Shown here piece after piece: positions 19,242 through 29,788 of a DNA stretch of 64,000 bases (position 1 is the stretch's first letter; each line of letters starts with the position of its first letter). The notes under the pieces are model-generated. The model had not been told where the DNA came from. It did not search any database and saw nothing but the letters and a program-made list of their open reading frames with translations. Made by a program: the position numbers and the translations under genes. Source of the stretch: Gordonia insulae (GTDB lineage: Bacteria; Actinomycetota; Actinomycetes; Mycobacteriales; Mycobacteriaceae); NCBI RefSeq assembly GCF_003855095.1, contig NZ_CP033972.1, positions 5,642,001-5,706,000 on the forward strand, written 5' to 3'.

Positions 19242-19724
19242 GTGAGCAGAAAGCGGGGCGACGACGCCGTGGTGGGCGGAGATCAGGGGCCGGGCGAGCG
19301 GCCGGACTCGGCCATGGGGCGTCCGCCGACGACGATCCGGGTGGCCGGTGCGGTCACCGCGATCGAGGGCGCGATAGCGGTCATCGTCGCGGTGGTCCTG
19401 GCGATTCGCGAGGCGGCCGGTCACGAAGAGGCGGCGATCAGCGGATACGGCACGGCCGCATGGTTCGGCATCATCGGTGGAGGTGTGTTGGTCGGCGGCG
19501 TCGCATTGCTGAGCGGGCGGCGGTGGGGCCGGGCGATCGCGGTGGTCGCCCAGATCCTGCTGCTGCCGGTTGCGTATGCGTTGCTCACCGACAGTCATCA
19601 GCCGTGGTTCGGGATTCCCCTGGCCATCGCCGCGGTCGCGGTGCTGGTGCTGATCTTCAGCCCGGCGTCCACGCGCTGGCTGATCGGTGAGTACGGACCG
19701 GATGATTCCGCCGCGCGGCGGTAA
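19242..19724 (+). CDS. Small integral membrane protein (Rv3217c-like)
   Basis: A 160-residue protein with a charged N-terminal tail of ~30 residues, then four hydrophobic segments (about 33-55, 70-90, 97-115 and 120-140) and a short acidic tail. The sequence is Ala/Val/Gly-rich with no catalytic motif. Its place between the lipid kinase and parA matches Rv3217c of M. tuberculosis, annotated only as a membrane protein. The start is GTG 19242. Function unknown. Confidence 0.75.
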   Translation: MSRKRGDDAVVGGDQGPGERPDSAMGRPPTTIRVAGAVTAIEGAIAVIVAVVLAIREAAGHEEAAISGYGTAAWFGIIGGGVLVGGVALLSGRRWGRAIAVVAQILLLPVAYALLTDSHQPWFGIPLAIAAVAVLVLIFSPASTRWLIGEYGPDDSAARR

Positions 19725-19761
19725 ACCCGACGGCGACCATGATCAGCCGTAAAGTGTCCCC

Positions 19762-20556
19762 ATGACCCGCATGCTGGCCATCGCGAATCAAAAGGGTGGA
19801 GTGGCCAAGACCACCACCGTGGCGTCGCTCGGCGCGGCACTCGCCGATCTGGACGTCTCGGTCCTCGTCGTCGATCTCGATCCCCAAGGCTGTCTTACCT
19901 TCTCGCTCGGACACGATCCCGACCAGTTGGAGGTGTCGGTGCACGACGTGCTCCTGGGTGAGGAGGAGATCGCCGACGTCCTGCTGGACACCGACGACAA
20001 CGTGACGCTGTTGCCGGCCACGATCGACCTGGCCGGGGCGGAGGCACTGCTGTTGATGCGTCCGGGTCGCGAGTACGCACTCAAGCGCGCGCTCGCCGAG
20101 GTCGCCGAGGACTACGACGTCATCCTCATCGACTGTCCGCCGTCACTGGGTGTGCTCACCCTGAACGGACTCACCGCCGCCGACGAGGTGGTGGTGCCGC
20201 TGCAGTGCGAGATGCTCGCGCACCGCGGTGTGGGGCAGTTGCTGCGGACCGTCAAGGAAGTCCAGCAGATCACCAATCCGGGACTCACGATGCTCGGGGC
20301 CGTCGCCACGCTGTTCGACGCGCGGACCACCCACAGCCGCGATGTCCTGTCCGATGTCTCCGACCGGTACGAACTGCCGGTGCTCGATCCGCCCATCCCG
20401 CGCACCGTCCGGTTCGCGGAGGCGTCGGCGTCCGGGACGTCGGTGATGCGAGGGCGGAAGAACAAGGGCGCCAACGCATATCGGTCTCTCGCCGAGAATC
20501 TCTGGAAGCACTGGGACGCCGGGCAGAAGGTCCGGACGCTCGAGTCCGGCATCTAG
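19762..20556 (+). CDS. ParA/Soj-family ATPase (orphan, Rv3213c-like)
   Basis: A 264-residue deviant-Walker ATPase: KGGVAKTTT is the P loop, VVDLDPQG the A' region and LIDCPPSLG the Walker B. Such proteins dimerise with ATP and position chromosomes, plasmids or protein complexes by moving over DNA. No parB or parS cluster is adjacent, unlike the chromosomal parAB pair near the replication origin, so this is the second, orphan ParA known in mycobacteria. It begins 38 bases after the membrane protein gene on the same strand and may be co-transcribed. Its cargo is unknown. Confidence 0.9.
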   Translation: MTRMLAIANQKGGVAKTTTVASLGAALADLDVSVLVVDLDPQGCLTFSLGHDPDQLEVSVHDVLLGEEEIADVLLDTDDNVTLLPATIDLAGAEALLLMRPGREYALKRALAEVAEDYDVILIDCPPSLGVLTLNGLTAADEVVVPLQCEMLAHRGVGQLLRTVKEVQQITNPGLTMLGAVATLFDARTTHSRDVLSDVSDRYELPVLDPPIPRTVRFAEASASGTSVMRGRKNKGANAYRSLAENLWKHWDAGQKVRTLESGI

Positions 20557-20572
20557 GTCGGGCCGCCGGTCG

Positions 20573-21853
20573 TCAGGCGGGTCCGTAGGCCTGCACGGTC
20601 GAACCCCACTGCTCGATCACCGTCGAGCCCAGGACGCGCAGCGCGACGGGCTCCGCTCCGCGGCCTTCCCGGTTCACCGCGATCGACCGCAGCTCGCGTC
20701 CGGTGGCGGCATCGCGCACGCTGATCCCGGTCGCGGTGGGCAACAGCAGTTGTCCGGCCATCACGTCGCCGGTCCCGATCGCGCCCGGGACCTGATAGAT
20801 CGGGCGGACGTTCTGCGCGTCCAGGACGACCGTCGCCTGGCCGGTGAAATACGAGGTGAGCCCACCGCCGGAGCTGGGCACGACACCCACAGGTGGTCTC
20901 TGCGGGCCGGTGACGGTGTTGGTCGCCGTGGGGACGCCGTCGGTGCTGAACTGCCGGATCGCCGGGGGAGCCAGTCCGCCGGGCGCGTCGGACGGCGGCG
21001 ACGGGCGGTTGCCGCCGCCGTCGTACACGGCGATCGCCGAGCTGCTCATGCCGATCAGGACCGGCGGCGGCCCGGTGGTGCCGTCGGTGATCACCGAGGA
21101 CCCGTACTGCTGGACCTCTTCGTCCTTGTCCAGGACCGCACCGAGGACGGTGAGGCGGTAACCGGGTTCGGTGCCACAGTGCTCGATGACCGCGATGCGA
21201 TCGCCGCCGATGGCGGACGAGAGCAGCCGGCAGCCGGTACGACCCGGCTGGACACCCGGCTTGACCGGTGCGTCGACGCGTCCGTACTCGATGCCCCGGA
21301 CCAGGTTGGAGCCCCAGGTCTCCAGTCGTGTAGTTCCTTGGGACACAACGTAACCCGCATCCGAGACCAGCTGAATACGGTCGTCGGCGTCGCTGCTGCG
21401 GCTACCCGAGCGCTTGCCCGACGACCCGCTCAGGGCAGTCACCTCGCCGCACCCTCGCGAGTTGCGGTAGGCCGCGAGGACCTCGTTCGTCGTCGATGGC
21501 CAGGCGGCGAGCACCGCGCACAGGTCGAGGTCGCGGCGATACTGCCAGCGGGCGCCACCGGTCGTCGGGTCACGTCCGATCACCGTGCCGCCGTCGGCGG
21601 TCACCACGAGCGAGCGGCTGAGCGCCGGCGAATCGGTGGCATCGGACCGGGCGCGCCAGAGCGGGATGAGCCGGTCCGGCACGGTCGTCGACGGCGTGAC
21701 GTCGGGGACCGGCGCGGCGGCCTGCACGCTGTCGGAGTGCCGGACCGGGCTCTGCAGCCAGATCACCAGCCCGACGACGAGCAGGACCACCACTATCGCG
21801 GCGCTGACCGCGAGGTCGACGCGGGTCCGTCGCTCAGGTCGGATTCGTGCCAC
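20573..21853 (-). CDS. Membrane-anchored beta-propeller-like protein (Rv3212-like)
   Basis: A 426-residue protein with one N-terminal transmembrane segment (about residues 14-33, AAIVVVLLVVGLVIWL) and a large extracytoplasmic part. Repeats such as LVVTADGGTVIGRDPTTGGA and LLLPTATGISVRDAATGREL resemble PQQ-type propeller blades. Paired cysteines (e.g. in DLCAVLAAW and SRGCGEV) could form disulphides outside the cell membrane. It lies 79 bases downstream of rhlE on the same strand and corresponds in position to Rv3212. No function is known; a sensory or scaffold role is only a guess. Confidence 0.78.
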   Translation of the reverse strand: MARIRPERRTRVDLAVSAAIVVVLLVVGLVIWLQSPVRHSDSVQAAAPVPDVTPSTTVPDRLIPLWRARSDATDSPALSRSLVVTADGGTVIGRDPTTGGARWQYRRDLDLCAVLAAWPSTTNEVLAAYRNSRGCGEVTALSGSSGKRSGSRSSDADDRIQLVSDAGYVVSQGTTRLETWGSNLVRGIEYGRVDAPVKPGVQPGRTGCRLLSSAIGGDRIAVIEHCGTEPGYRLTVLGAVLDKDEEVQQYGSSVITDGTTGPPPVLIGMSSSAIAVYDGGGNRPSPPSDAPGGLAPPAIRQFSTDGVPTATNTVTGPQRPPVGVVPSSGGGLTSYFTGQATVVLDAQNVRPIYQVPGAIGTGDVMAGQLLLPTATGISVRDAATGRELRSIAVNREGRGAEPVALRVLGSTVIEQWGSTVQAYGPA

Positions 21854-21932
21854 GCGCCCCTCCGGTCGGATTCACACCATGTGCCTGTGTACGTCGGCAG
21901 ATGAGATGTCGGTGGGGAACGTTACCGCCGGA

Positions 21933-23585
21933 TCATTCGGTGGCCGCGGTCGCCGGTGCTCCCTCTGCGGGCTGTTCGGAGCCGTTCGACCCGTTCCGCT
22001 TGGCTCCACCACGCCGACGGCGACGCCGACGAGGCTTGTCGGTCGCGGCATCGGACCCGTCCGCGTCGGCGGCCGGAGCCCCGCCGGCCGGCTGTGTCGA
22101 CGGTGCCGCATCGGTGGTCGGCGCGGCCGCGGTGGCACCGCCGGAGCCGTCGGACTTGCCGCCACGTGTGCGGCGGCGCGACCGTGTCGACTTGGGGCGC
22201 TCGGCGCGCGGAGACCGTTCGGTGCGCTCGCCGTCGTCGGACCTCGGCTTCGGCGCACGGATGCGGCCGGTGGCCGACGCCGGTATACCGAGTTCCTCGC
22301 GCAGATGCTCGGAGGTGGAGTAGGTCTCGACCGGTTCCGGCTTGCCGAGGCCGAGGGCGTTGTTGATCAGCTCCCAGCGATGCAACTCGTCCCAGTCGAC
22401 GAAGGTGATCGCGATACCGGTGCGGCCCGCACGACCGGTACGGCCGATGCGGTGCACATAGGTCTTGTCGTCTTCCGGGCACTGGTAATTGATGACGTGC
22501 GTGACGTCGTCGATGTCGATGCCGCGGGCGGCGACATCGGTCGCGACGAGGACGTCGATGGCTCCGGTGCGGAAGCTCTTGAGTGCCTTCTCGCGGGCGA
22601 CCTGGCCGAGGTCGCCGTGCACGGCCCCGACGCTGAATCCGCGCTCGCCGAGGTCGTCGGCGACCTTCTGCGCGGTGCGCTTGGTGCGGGTGAAGACCAT
22701 GGTGGCGCCGCGCCCGTCGGCCTGCAGGATCCGGGCGACGAGCTCGGCCTTGTCCAGCGCGTGCGCCCGATAGACGTACTGGGTGGTGCGCTCGTGGATC
22801 GCCGAGTCGTTCGCGTGCTCGGCGCGGATGTGCGTCGGACGATCGAGGAACGTGCGGGCCAGGGTGACGATGGGGCCCGGCATGGTGGCCGAGAACAGCA
22901 TGGTCTGCCGCGGCGTCGGCAGGGCCGCCATGATGCGTTCGATGTCGGGCAGGAACCCGAGGTCGAGCATCTCGTCCGCCTCGTCGAGGACCAGGATGGA
23001 GACCTTGCCGAGGATCAGGTGGCCCTGCTGCGCGAGGTCGAGGAGCCGGCCGGGGGTACCGACCACGACGTCGACGCCGGACTTGAGATCGGCGATCTGC
23101 GACTCGTAGGGGCGACCGCCGTAGATCGAGGTGATCTTGAGCGGTCGGGTGGTCCCGTTCGCGAGGGTGACGTCGAGCTTGGGTGCCGCCACCTCGAGGT
23201 CGCCGGTGACCTGCAGGCACAGCTCCCGGGTCGGGACGATGATCAGCGCGCGCGGGGTGTTGTCGAGCGCGCGCAGGCCCGACTCCTCGGCATGGGCGAG
23301 GCGGTGCAACAGAGGTACGCCGAAGCCGAAGGTCTTACCCATCCCGGTGCGGGCCTGACCGATGAGGTCGTCACCGCTCAGCGCGAGGGGAAGGGTGAGC
23401 TCCTGGATGGCGAAGGTGTGCGTCTTGCCGTCGTCGGCCAGTGCGGCGACGATGCGCTCGTCGACGCCGAGTTCGGCGAAGGTGGGGGGAGTGTGGGTGT
23501 CGTCGACGATCGTCGTCTTGATGTCGTCGTCCGCGGTGGACGGCGTGCCGGCGTCATTCGCCTGCGTCGCGATGGAATCGCTCAT
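21933..23585 (-). CDS. rhlE: DEAD-box RNA helicase RhlE
   Basis: A 550-residue ATP-dependent RNA helicase. Motifs in order: Q motif near residue 50, ARTGMGKT (I), PTRELC (Ia), TPGRLLD (Ib), LDEADEML (II), SATMPG (III), and IGRTGRAGRTG (VI). The last ~110 residues are basic and low-complexity (RRRTRGGK, RRRRRRGG), as in bacterial DEAD proteins that attach to RNA or RNase E. The start at 23585 has the conserved short acidic leader. It is orthologous in place to Rv3211. Confidence 0.92.
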   Translation of the reverse strand: MSDSIATQANDAGTPSTADDDIKTTIVDDTHTPPTFAELGVDERIVAALADDGKTHTFAIQELTLPLALSGDDLIGQARTGMGKTFGFGVPLLHRLAHAEESGLRALDNTPRALIIVPTRELCLQVTGDLEVAAPKLDVTLANGTTRPLKITSIYGGRPYESQIADLKSGVDVVVGTPGRLLDLAQQGHLILGKVSILVLDEADEMLDLGFLPDIERIMAALPTPRQTMLFSATMPGPIVTLARTFLDRPTHIRAEHANDSAIHERTTQYVYRAHALDKAELVARILQADGRGATMVFTRTKRTAQKVADDLGERGFSVGAVHGDLGQVAREKALKSFRTGAIDVLVATDVAARGIDIDDVTHVINYQCPEDDKTYVHRIGRTGRAGRTGIAITFVDWDELHRWELINNALGLGKPEPVETYSTSEHLREELGIPASATGRIRAPKPRSDDGERTERSPRAERPKSTRSRRRTRGGKSDGSGGATAAAPTTDAAPSTQPAGGAPAADADGSDAATDKPRRRRRRRGGAKRNGSNGSEQPAEGAPATAATE

Positions 23586-23853
23586 GTGAGGTTGTATGCC
23601 TTTCTGCATTTTCCCGCACGCACGAAAGGCACCACAGTGGGATCGAGCGGCTTGCAACGAGAAAGGTCTCCTGGACCGGGCAAACCGTGGTCGGCGACTG
23701 TGTGGTGACCAGGTCGGGCTGCCTCGCCCGACGTTGAGTGCGCGCACATTGTCCGGTGTCTGCGCGTGATCCGTGTCTGCCGGTCGGCCGTTGTGCCGCC
23801 CGTTCTGCCACCGGATCGTCATGATCGCGTCAGTACACCGTTGTCAAGTGTAC

Positions 23854-23882
23854 TTGGTGAACGCTGCGGCCCCGCCTACCAT
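23854..23882 (+). promoter_or_regulatory. Promoter of the ferritin-like gene
   Basis: TTGGTG (23854-23859), 17 bases, then TACCAT (23877-23882); the start ATG lies seven bases further on, so the transcript is probably leaderless. Beside it, CAAGTGTACTTG (about 23845-23856) is a small inverted repeat. The 304-base space 23586-23889 between rhlE and this gene shows nothing else. Confidence 0.55.
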
Positions 23883-23889
23883 CTCCACC

Positions 23890-24591
23890 ATGTCGACTGC
23901 GCCGCCCCCATCCGGAGTCTCGCCCGAACCCATCGCAAGCCCCGAGGCGGCGGTCGAGAGCAGTGCGATCGCCAAGTTGTTCGCCGTTCTGCTGGCCGGT
24001 GAGTACGCGGCGTTCTACCGGCTGATCGACGAGTCGCGGATGGCTCCGGACGTCCGCAGCAAGATCGCGATCGCACGGATGGCGGCTTCGGAGATCGGCC
24101 ATTTCGACATCCTCGCGGAGCAGATCGCCGCCCACGGTCTCGACCCGGCGGCGGCCGTCGAGCGGTATCGCTCGGTCTTCGACCAGTACCACCAGGTGAC
24201 CACGCCGAAGACGTGGTATGAGGCGTTGGTGAAGGCCTATGTCGGCGACGGGCTCGCCGCCGACTTCTACACCGAGGCGGCCGGTGCCCTGCCGGCCGAT
24301 GCGCAGGCGGTCGTCGCGAGCGTGATGGCCGAGACGTCGAACTCGCGGTTCGCCCGTGAGCAGGTCGCCGCGGCCGTCGCCGCCAACCCGTCCCTCAGAT
24401 CGCCTCTCACGCTGTGGGGTCGCCGTCTGCTGGGCGAGGCGGTCACCCATGCCCAGTGGGTGCTCGCCGCCGAGGAGGAGGTCGCCGACCTCCTGTTCGC
24501 CGGCACGGCGTCGTTGCAGGGCGTGGCGTCGTTCTTCGACACGATCGCCGAGGAGCACGGCAAACGGATGAGCGACCTCGGACTCGGCTGA
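23890..24591 (+). CDS. Ferritin-like-fold protein (Rv3210c-like)
   Basis: A 233-residue, almost wholly alpha-helical protein. Metal-ligand-like spacing is seen: LLAGEYAAFY, then ASEIGHFD (an E..H pair), and later HAQWVLAAEEEV and EEHGKR, consistent with a four-helix ferritin-like or MiaE-like di-iron fold. Actinobacterial members beside rhlE are annotated only as ferritin-like or tRNA-hydroxylase-like proteins. ATG 23890 follows a good -10 box, so the longer upstream frame is not needed. Activity not established. Confidence 0.75.
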   Translation: MSTAPPPSGVSPEPIASPEAAVESSAIAKLFAVLLAGEYAAFYRLIDESRMAPDVRSKIAIARMAASEIGHFDILAEQIAAHGLDPAAAVERYRSVFDQYHQVTTPKTWYEALVKAYVGDGLAADFYTEAAGALPADAQAVVASVMAETSNSRFAREQVAAAVAANPSLRSPLTLWGRRLLGEAVTHAQWVLAAEEEVADLLFAGTASLQGVASFFDTIAEEHGKRMSDLGLG

Positions 24592-24751
24592 GCCTCCGAC
24601 GACGCACCGTCGGTTCCGCTGTGAGCGGAGCCGGTGTCGGCGGCGTCGCGACCTGAACTAGCCTGGTTCGGCAGACAGTCGTCGTGCCGCGTCGGCACCA
24701 TCGGCACCGGCGTCATCATCGTCGGGGCCGTCAGATGAGAGAAGGGTGGCC

Positions 24752-24985
24752 ATGGCCGTTGAAGTGAAGATCGGTATCACCGACAGTCCTCGGGAGCTCT
24801 CCATCCAGACCGCGCTCACCAGCGACAAGGCCTTCGCCGAGGTTGAGGCCGCGCTGTCGGGCAAGGAGCAGTTGCTCTCCCTCGTGGACGACAAGGGCGC
24901 GCGCTACCTGATCCCGGTCACGAAGATCGCCTACGTCGAGGTGGGCAGCTCGGAGAACCGGCGAGTCGGATTCGGCGCCGCCTGA
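24752..24985 (+). CDS. DUF3107 protein (TB9.4 / Rv3208A homologue)
   Basis: A 77-residue protein. VEVKIGITDSPRELSI at the start and KIAYVEVGSSENRRVGFG at the end are the fixed parts of DUF3107, a family found across actinobacteria. It has no membrane segment and no cysteine. ATG 24752 has GAAGGG at proper distance. A very strong hairpin follows 30 bases after the stop. M. tuberculosis TB9.4 was described as an abundant culture protein; its function is unknown. Confidence 0.9.
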   Translation: MAVEVKIGITDSPRELSIQTALTSDKAFAEVEAALSGKEQLLSLVDDKGARYLIPVTKIAYVEVGSSENRRVGFGAA

Positions 24986-25015
24986 GGCGTACTCGCCACG
25001 GGCGCATGAGACAGC

Positions 25016-25055
25016 AATCGGTTGCTGTCGGACCTCGGTCCGGCAGCAACCGATT
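25016..25055 (+). terminator. Terminator after the DUF3107 gene
   Basis: AATCGGTTGCTG pairs with CAGCAACCGATT; after one T/G pair, CGGACC pairs with GGTCCG around a two-base loop. The ~19-pair hairpin is followed by CTCTTTG, giving an intrinsic terminator on the + strand between DUF3107 and the convergent TetR gene. Confidence 0.88.
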
Positions 25056-25087
25056 CTCTTTGTCGAGGTGGTCGCGGACGTTCGACG

Positions 25088-26990
<1,903 letters not shown>

Positions 26991-27096
26991 CCCGACGCCT
27001 CCCGGAGCGTTGCGGGAGCCGGCGTGGAATGCCCGCGCGATCGTGACGGTTGAGAACAACGAGCCCACACACGAGTCGGAAGTACTGGAGGCGCCC

Positions 27097-28272
27097 GTGT
27101 CGTCCTTGCCCCCGCTGGTCGAACCCGCAGCGGAATTGTCCAACGAAGAGGTGGCCCGCTACAGCCGCCACCTGATCATCCCCGATGTCGGGATGGACGG
27201 CCAGAAGCGCCTGAAGAACGCGAAGGTCCTCGTCATCGGCGCCGGCGGTCTGGGATCGCCGACGCTGCTGTACCTCGCCGCCGCCGGGGTCGGCACCATC
27301 GGCATCGTCGAGTTCGACGTCGTCGACGAGTCGAACCTGCAACGCCAGGTCATCCACGGCCAGTCCGACATCGGCCGTCTGAAGGCGGAGAGCGCGCGGG
27401 ACTCGATCCAGGAGATCAATCCCTACGTGGCCGTCAACATCCACGATCAGCGACTCGAACCCGAGGGCGCGATCGAGCTGTTCTCGCAGTACGACCTGAT
27501 CCTCGACGGCACCGACAACTTCGCGACGCGCTATCTGGTCAACGACGCGGCCGTCCTCGCCCACAAGCCCTATGTGTGGGGATCGATCTACCGGTTCGAG
27601 GGTCAGGCGTCGGTGTTCTGGGAGGACGCACCCGATGGCCGCGGGCTCAACTACCGCGACCTCTACCCGCAGGCGCCGCCGCCCGGCATGGTGCCGTCGT
27701 GCGCCGAGGGCGGCGTGCTCGGCATCCTGTGCGCGTCGATCGGATCGATCATGGGCACCGAGGCGATCAAGCTGATCTGCGGCATCGGCGAGCCTCTGCT
27801 GGGTCGTCTGATGGTGTACGACGCCCTCGACATGACCTACCGAACGATCAAGATCCGCAAGGACCCCGACGGCGAGCGCATCGCCGGACTGATCGACTAC
27901 GACGACTTCTGCGGAGTCGTGTCGACAGACGCCGCGGACGCCGCGGCCGGGTCGACGCTGACGGCCGCCGAACTCAAGGAGAAGCTCGATCAGGGCGACA
28001 GGCTCGCACTCATCGACGTCCGGGAGCCCGTGGAGTGGGACATCGTGCACATCGAGGGCGCGACGCTGATCCCCAAGGACGAGATCCTGTCCGGTGCGGG
28101 ACTCGCCAAGCTGCCGCAGGACCGCCCGACCGTCCTCTACTGCAAGACCGGCATCCGGTCGGCCGAGGCACTCGCGGCGCTCAAGCGCGCGGGGTTCGCC
28201 GACGCCACGCACCTGCAGGGCGGCGTTACGGCATGGGCGAACCAGGTCGACAAGACGCTGCCGGTCTACTGA
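27097..28272 (+). CDS. moeZ: Adenylyltransferase/sulfurtransferase MoeZ
   Basis: A 391-residue fusion of an E1-like ThiF/MoeB domain and a rhodanese domain. The ATP site is VLVIGAGGLGSPTLLYLAAA; SCAEGGVLG carries the conserved cysteine of the first domain. The rhodanese loop is LYCKTGIRSAE with catalytic Cys349. It activates the C-terminus of small sulphur carriers (MoaD, CysO, ThiS type) as acyl-adenylates and turns them into thiocarboxylates for molybdopterin, cysteine or thiamine synthesis. GTG 27097 with GGAGG just upstream gives an N-terminus matching Rv3206c. It ends with a 7-base overlap with the convergent SRPBCC gene. Confidence 0.93.
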   Translation: MSSLPPLVEPAAELSNEEVARYSRHLIIPDVGMDGQKRLKNAKVLVIGAGGLGSPTLLYLAAAGVGTIGIVEFDVVDESNLQRQVIHGQSDIGRLKAESARDSIQEINPYVAVNIHDQRLEPEGAIELFSQYDLILDGTDNFATRYLVNDAAVLAHKPYVWGSIYRFEGQASVFWEDAPDGRGLNYRDLYPQAPPPGMVPSCAEGGVLGILCASIGSIMGTEAIKLICGIGEPLLGRLMVYDALDMTYRTIKIRKDPDGERIAGLIDYDDFCGVVSTDAADAAAGSTLTAAELKEKLDQGDRLALIDVREPVEWDIVHIEGATLIPKDEILSGAGLAKLPQDRPTVLYCKTGIRSAEALAALKRAGFADATHLQGGVTAWANQVDKTLPVY

Positions 28273-28706
28273 AGTTCGTCCGCCGCGCGGTCGAGCACGC
28301 GGCGGAACGCGTAGTCCATCAGTGGCTGTGCGATCCACCGCGTGATCGCGCGTCCCACCACCGGGATGGCCACCTCGAACGTCGTTGTCCACACGACGTG
28401 GGCGTGACCGTCGACGTCGTCGACGGTCACGCGGCCTGCCTCATGGCGCGAGGGCGGGATGCTCCGGAACACGTGGTAGTCGAACGCGTGTGGCGGGTCG
28501 TAGGCCGTGATCCGTTCGGCGAACCACCCGACCATCCAGATCAGCACCCGAACCGCGCCCACACCGTACGGGGCGTCGCGCCCGGGTGTCCGCAGCCGCT
28601 CCGAGACCACCAGTGGGGTCCGGGTGTAGTTGTGGGCGTTGCTGATCCACGCGAACACGGCGTCCGCCGGTGCCCGGATGGTGCGTTCGACCGTCACGGT
28701 CTCCAT
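28266..28706 (-). CDS. SRPBCC/polyketide-cyclase-fold protein
   Basis: A 146-residue START-like protein: METVTVERTIRAPADAVFAW is the usual first beta strand and helix, and the long last helix (ITRWIAQPLMDYAFRRVLDR) closes the hydrophobic pocket. Such proteins bind or convert small hydrophobic ligands. Its start overlaps the end of the ECF sigma gene by 13 bases, so the two are translated together and probably work together. ECF41 sigma factors usually pair with a small enzyme gene of another family, so this partner is unusual. Confidence 0.8.
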   Translation of the reverse strand: METVTVERTIRAPADAVFAWISNAHNYTRTPLVVSERLRTPGRDAPYGVGAVRVLIWMVGWFAERITAYDPPHAFDYHVFRSIPPSRHEAGRVTVDDVDGHAHVVWTTTFEVAIPVVGRAITRWIAQPLMDYAFRRVLDRAADELQ

Positions 28707-29617
28707 GTCATGTCCCTTCCTCTGTCCAGCCGACGGATCTCGTCGACGGCCACGAGCTTCTCTGGGTTGCGGATCGCATAGAACGCCGTGATCCGACCGT
28801 CGACGACGTCGAATGCGGCGACCGAATCGACGGTGCCCGCCATGGTGAAGATCGCGCCCGGTGCGGCGTTCACCGTGGCGAGCGTGACGTGTGCGTCCGC
28901 CATCGAGGTCCGGGCGAGACCGACCGCGAATGCGGCGACCTTGTCTGCCCCGGTGATCGGTCGCCGGGCAGCCGCGACCCGACCGCCGCCGTCGGACATC
29001 TGCACCACGTCGGGCGCGAGCATCGAGATCAGCGCCGCCACGTCACCGGTGTGTGCGGCATACAGGAACCGTGCGACCACGTCGCGACCATCCTGCGGTC
29101 GGGGCCGCGGTGCCACCGTTGCATCGGTGACACACGGGCGTCGCGCACGGACGTGGACACGGGCGCGATGGGCGATCTGCCGGACCGCCGGTTCGGACTT
29201 CCCGATCAACGTCGCGATCTCCGCATGCGGGAAATCGAAGACCTCGTGCAGGACGAACACCGCCCGTTCGACGGGTGCGAGGGTCTCGAGCACCACCAGC
29301 ATCGCGATCGACACCGAGTCGGCGAGCACGGCGTCGTGGCTCGCGTCGTCGTCGGTGCGGATCGGCTCGGGCAGCCAATTGCCCACGTAGGTCTCGCGGC
29401 GACGGCCGACGGTACGCAGGTGATTCAGGCCGGTGCGGCTCACTGCGGTGACCAGATAGGCGCGCGGATCGTCGACGTCGCTGAGCGATCGATTCCGCCA
29501 ACGCAGATAGCAGTCGTGCACCACGTCCTCGGCGTCGGTCGCCGTCCCCACGAGGTTGTAGGCGATCGTGAACAGCAGTGGACGGAGTTCGGTGAACACG
29601 TCGTCGGCGTCGGTCAC
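28694..29617 (-). CDS. ECF sigma factor of the SigJ/ECF41 type with C-terminal SnoaL-like domain
   Basis: About 307 residues. Region 2 (LLFTIAYNLVGTATDAEDVV) and region 4 (RAVFVLHEVFDFPHAEIATL, SEPAVRQIAHRARVHV) are followed by a ~110-residue SnoaL-like domain. Two signatures of ECF41 are present: WLPEP in the linker between regions 2 and 4 and DGGGR in the C-terminal domain. In this class the extra domain itself controls activity and replaces an anti-sigma factor. GTG 29617 (VTDADDVFTELRPL) fits the usual start. It is divergent from the TIGR02569 gene. Confidence 0.88.
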   Translation of the reverse strand: MTDADDVFTELRPLLFTIAYNLVGTATDAEDVVHDCYLRWRNRSLSDVDDPRAYLVTAVSRTGLNHLRTVGRRRETYVGNWLPEPIRTDDDASHDAVLADSVSIAMLVVLETLAPVERAVFVLHEVFDFPHAEIATLIGKSEPAVRQIAHRARVHVRARRPCVTDATVAPRPRPQDGRDVVARFLYAAHTGDVAALISMLAPDVVQMSDGGGRVAAARRPITGADKVAAFAVGLARTSMADAHVTLATVNAAPGAIFTMAGTVDSVAAFDVVDGRITAFYAIRNPEKLVAVDEIRRLDRGRDMTWRP

Positions 29618-29788
29618 ATACCAATGACACCGCAGCAGTCGGTCGTGTGACGCGGGATCGATGTGTCGTGTGTCACTGTGCGCGGGGGGTCCGTCGCCGC
29701 CGCACGCGGTGTCGGGTTCCGAGCACGGTGGGGTCCCGGCGTGCGTCGCTCCCGGATAATGCCTGGATCGCTCGGTAATCTCGCAGGT

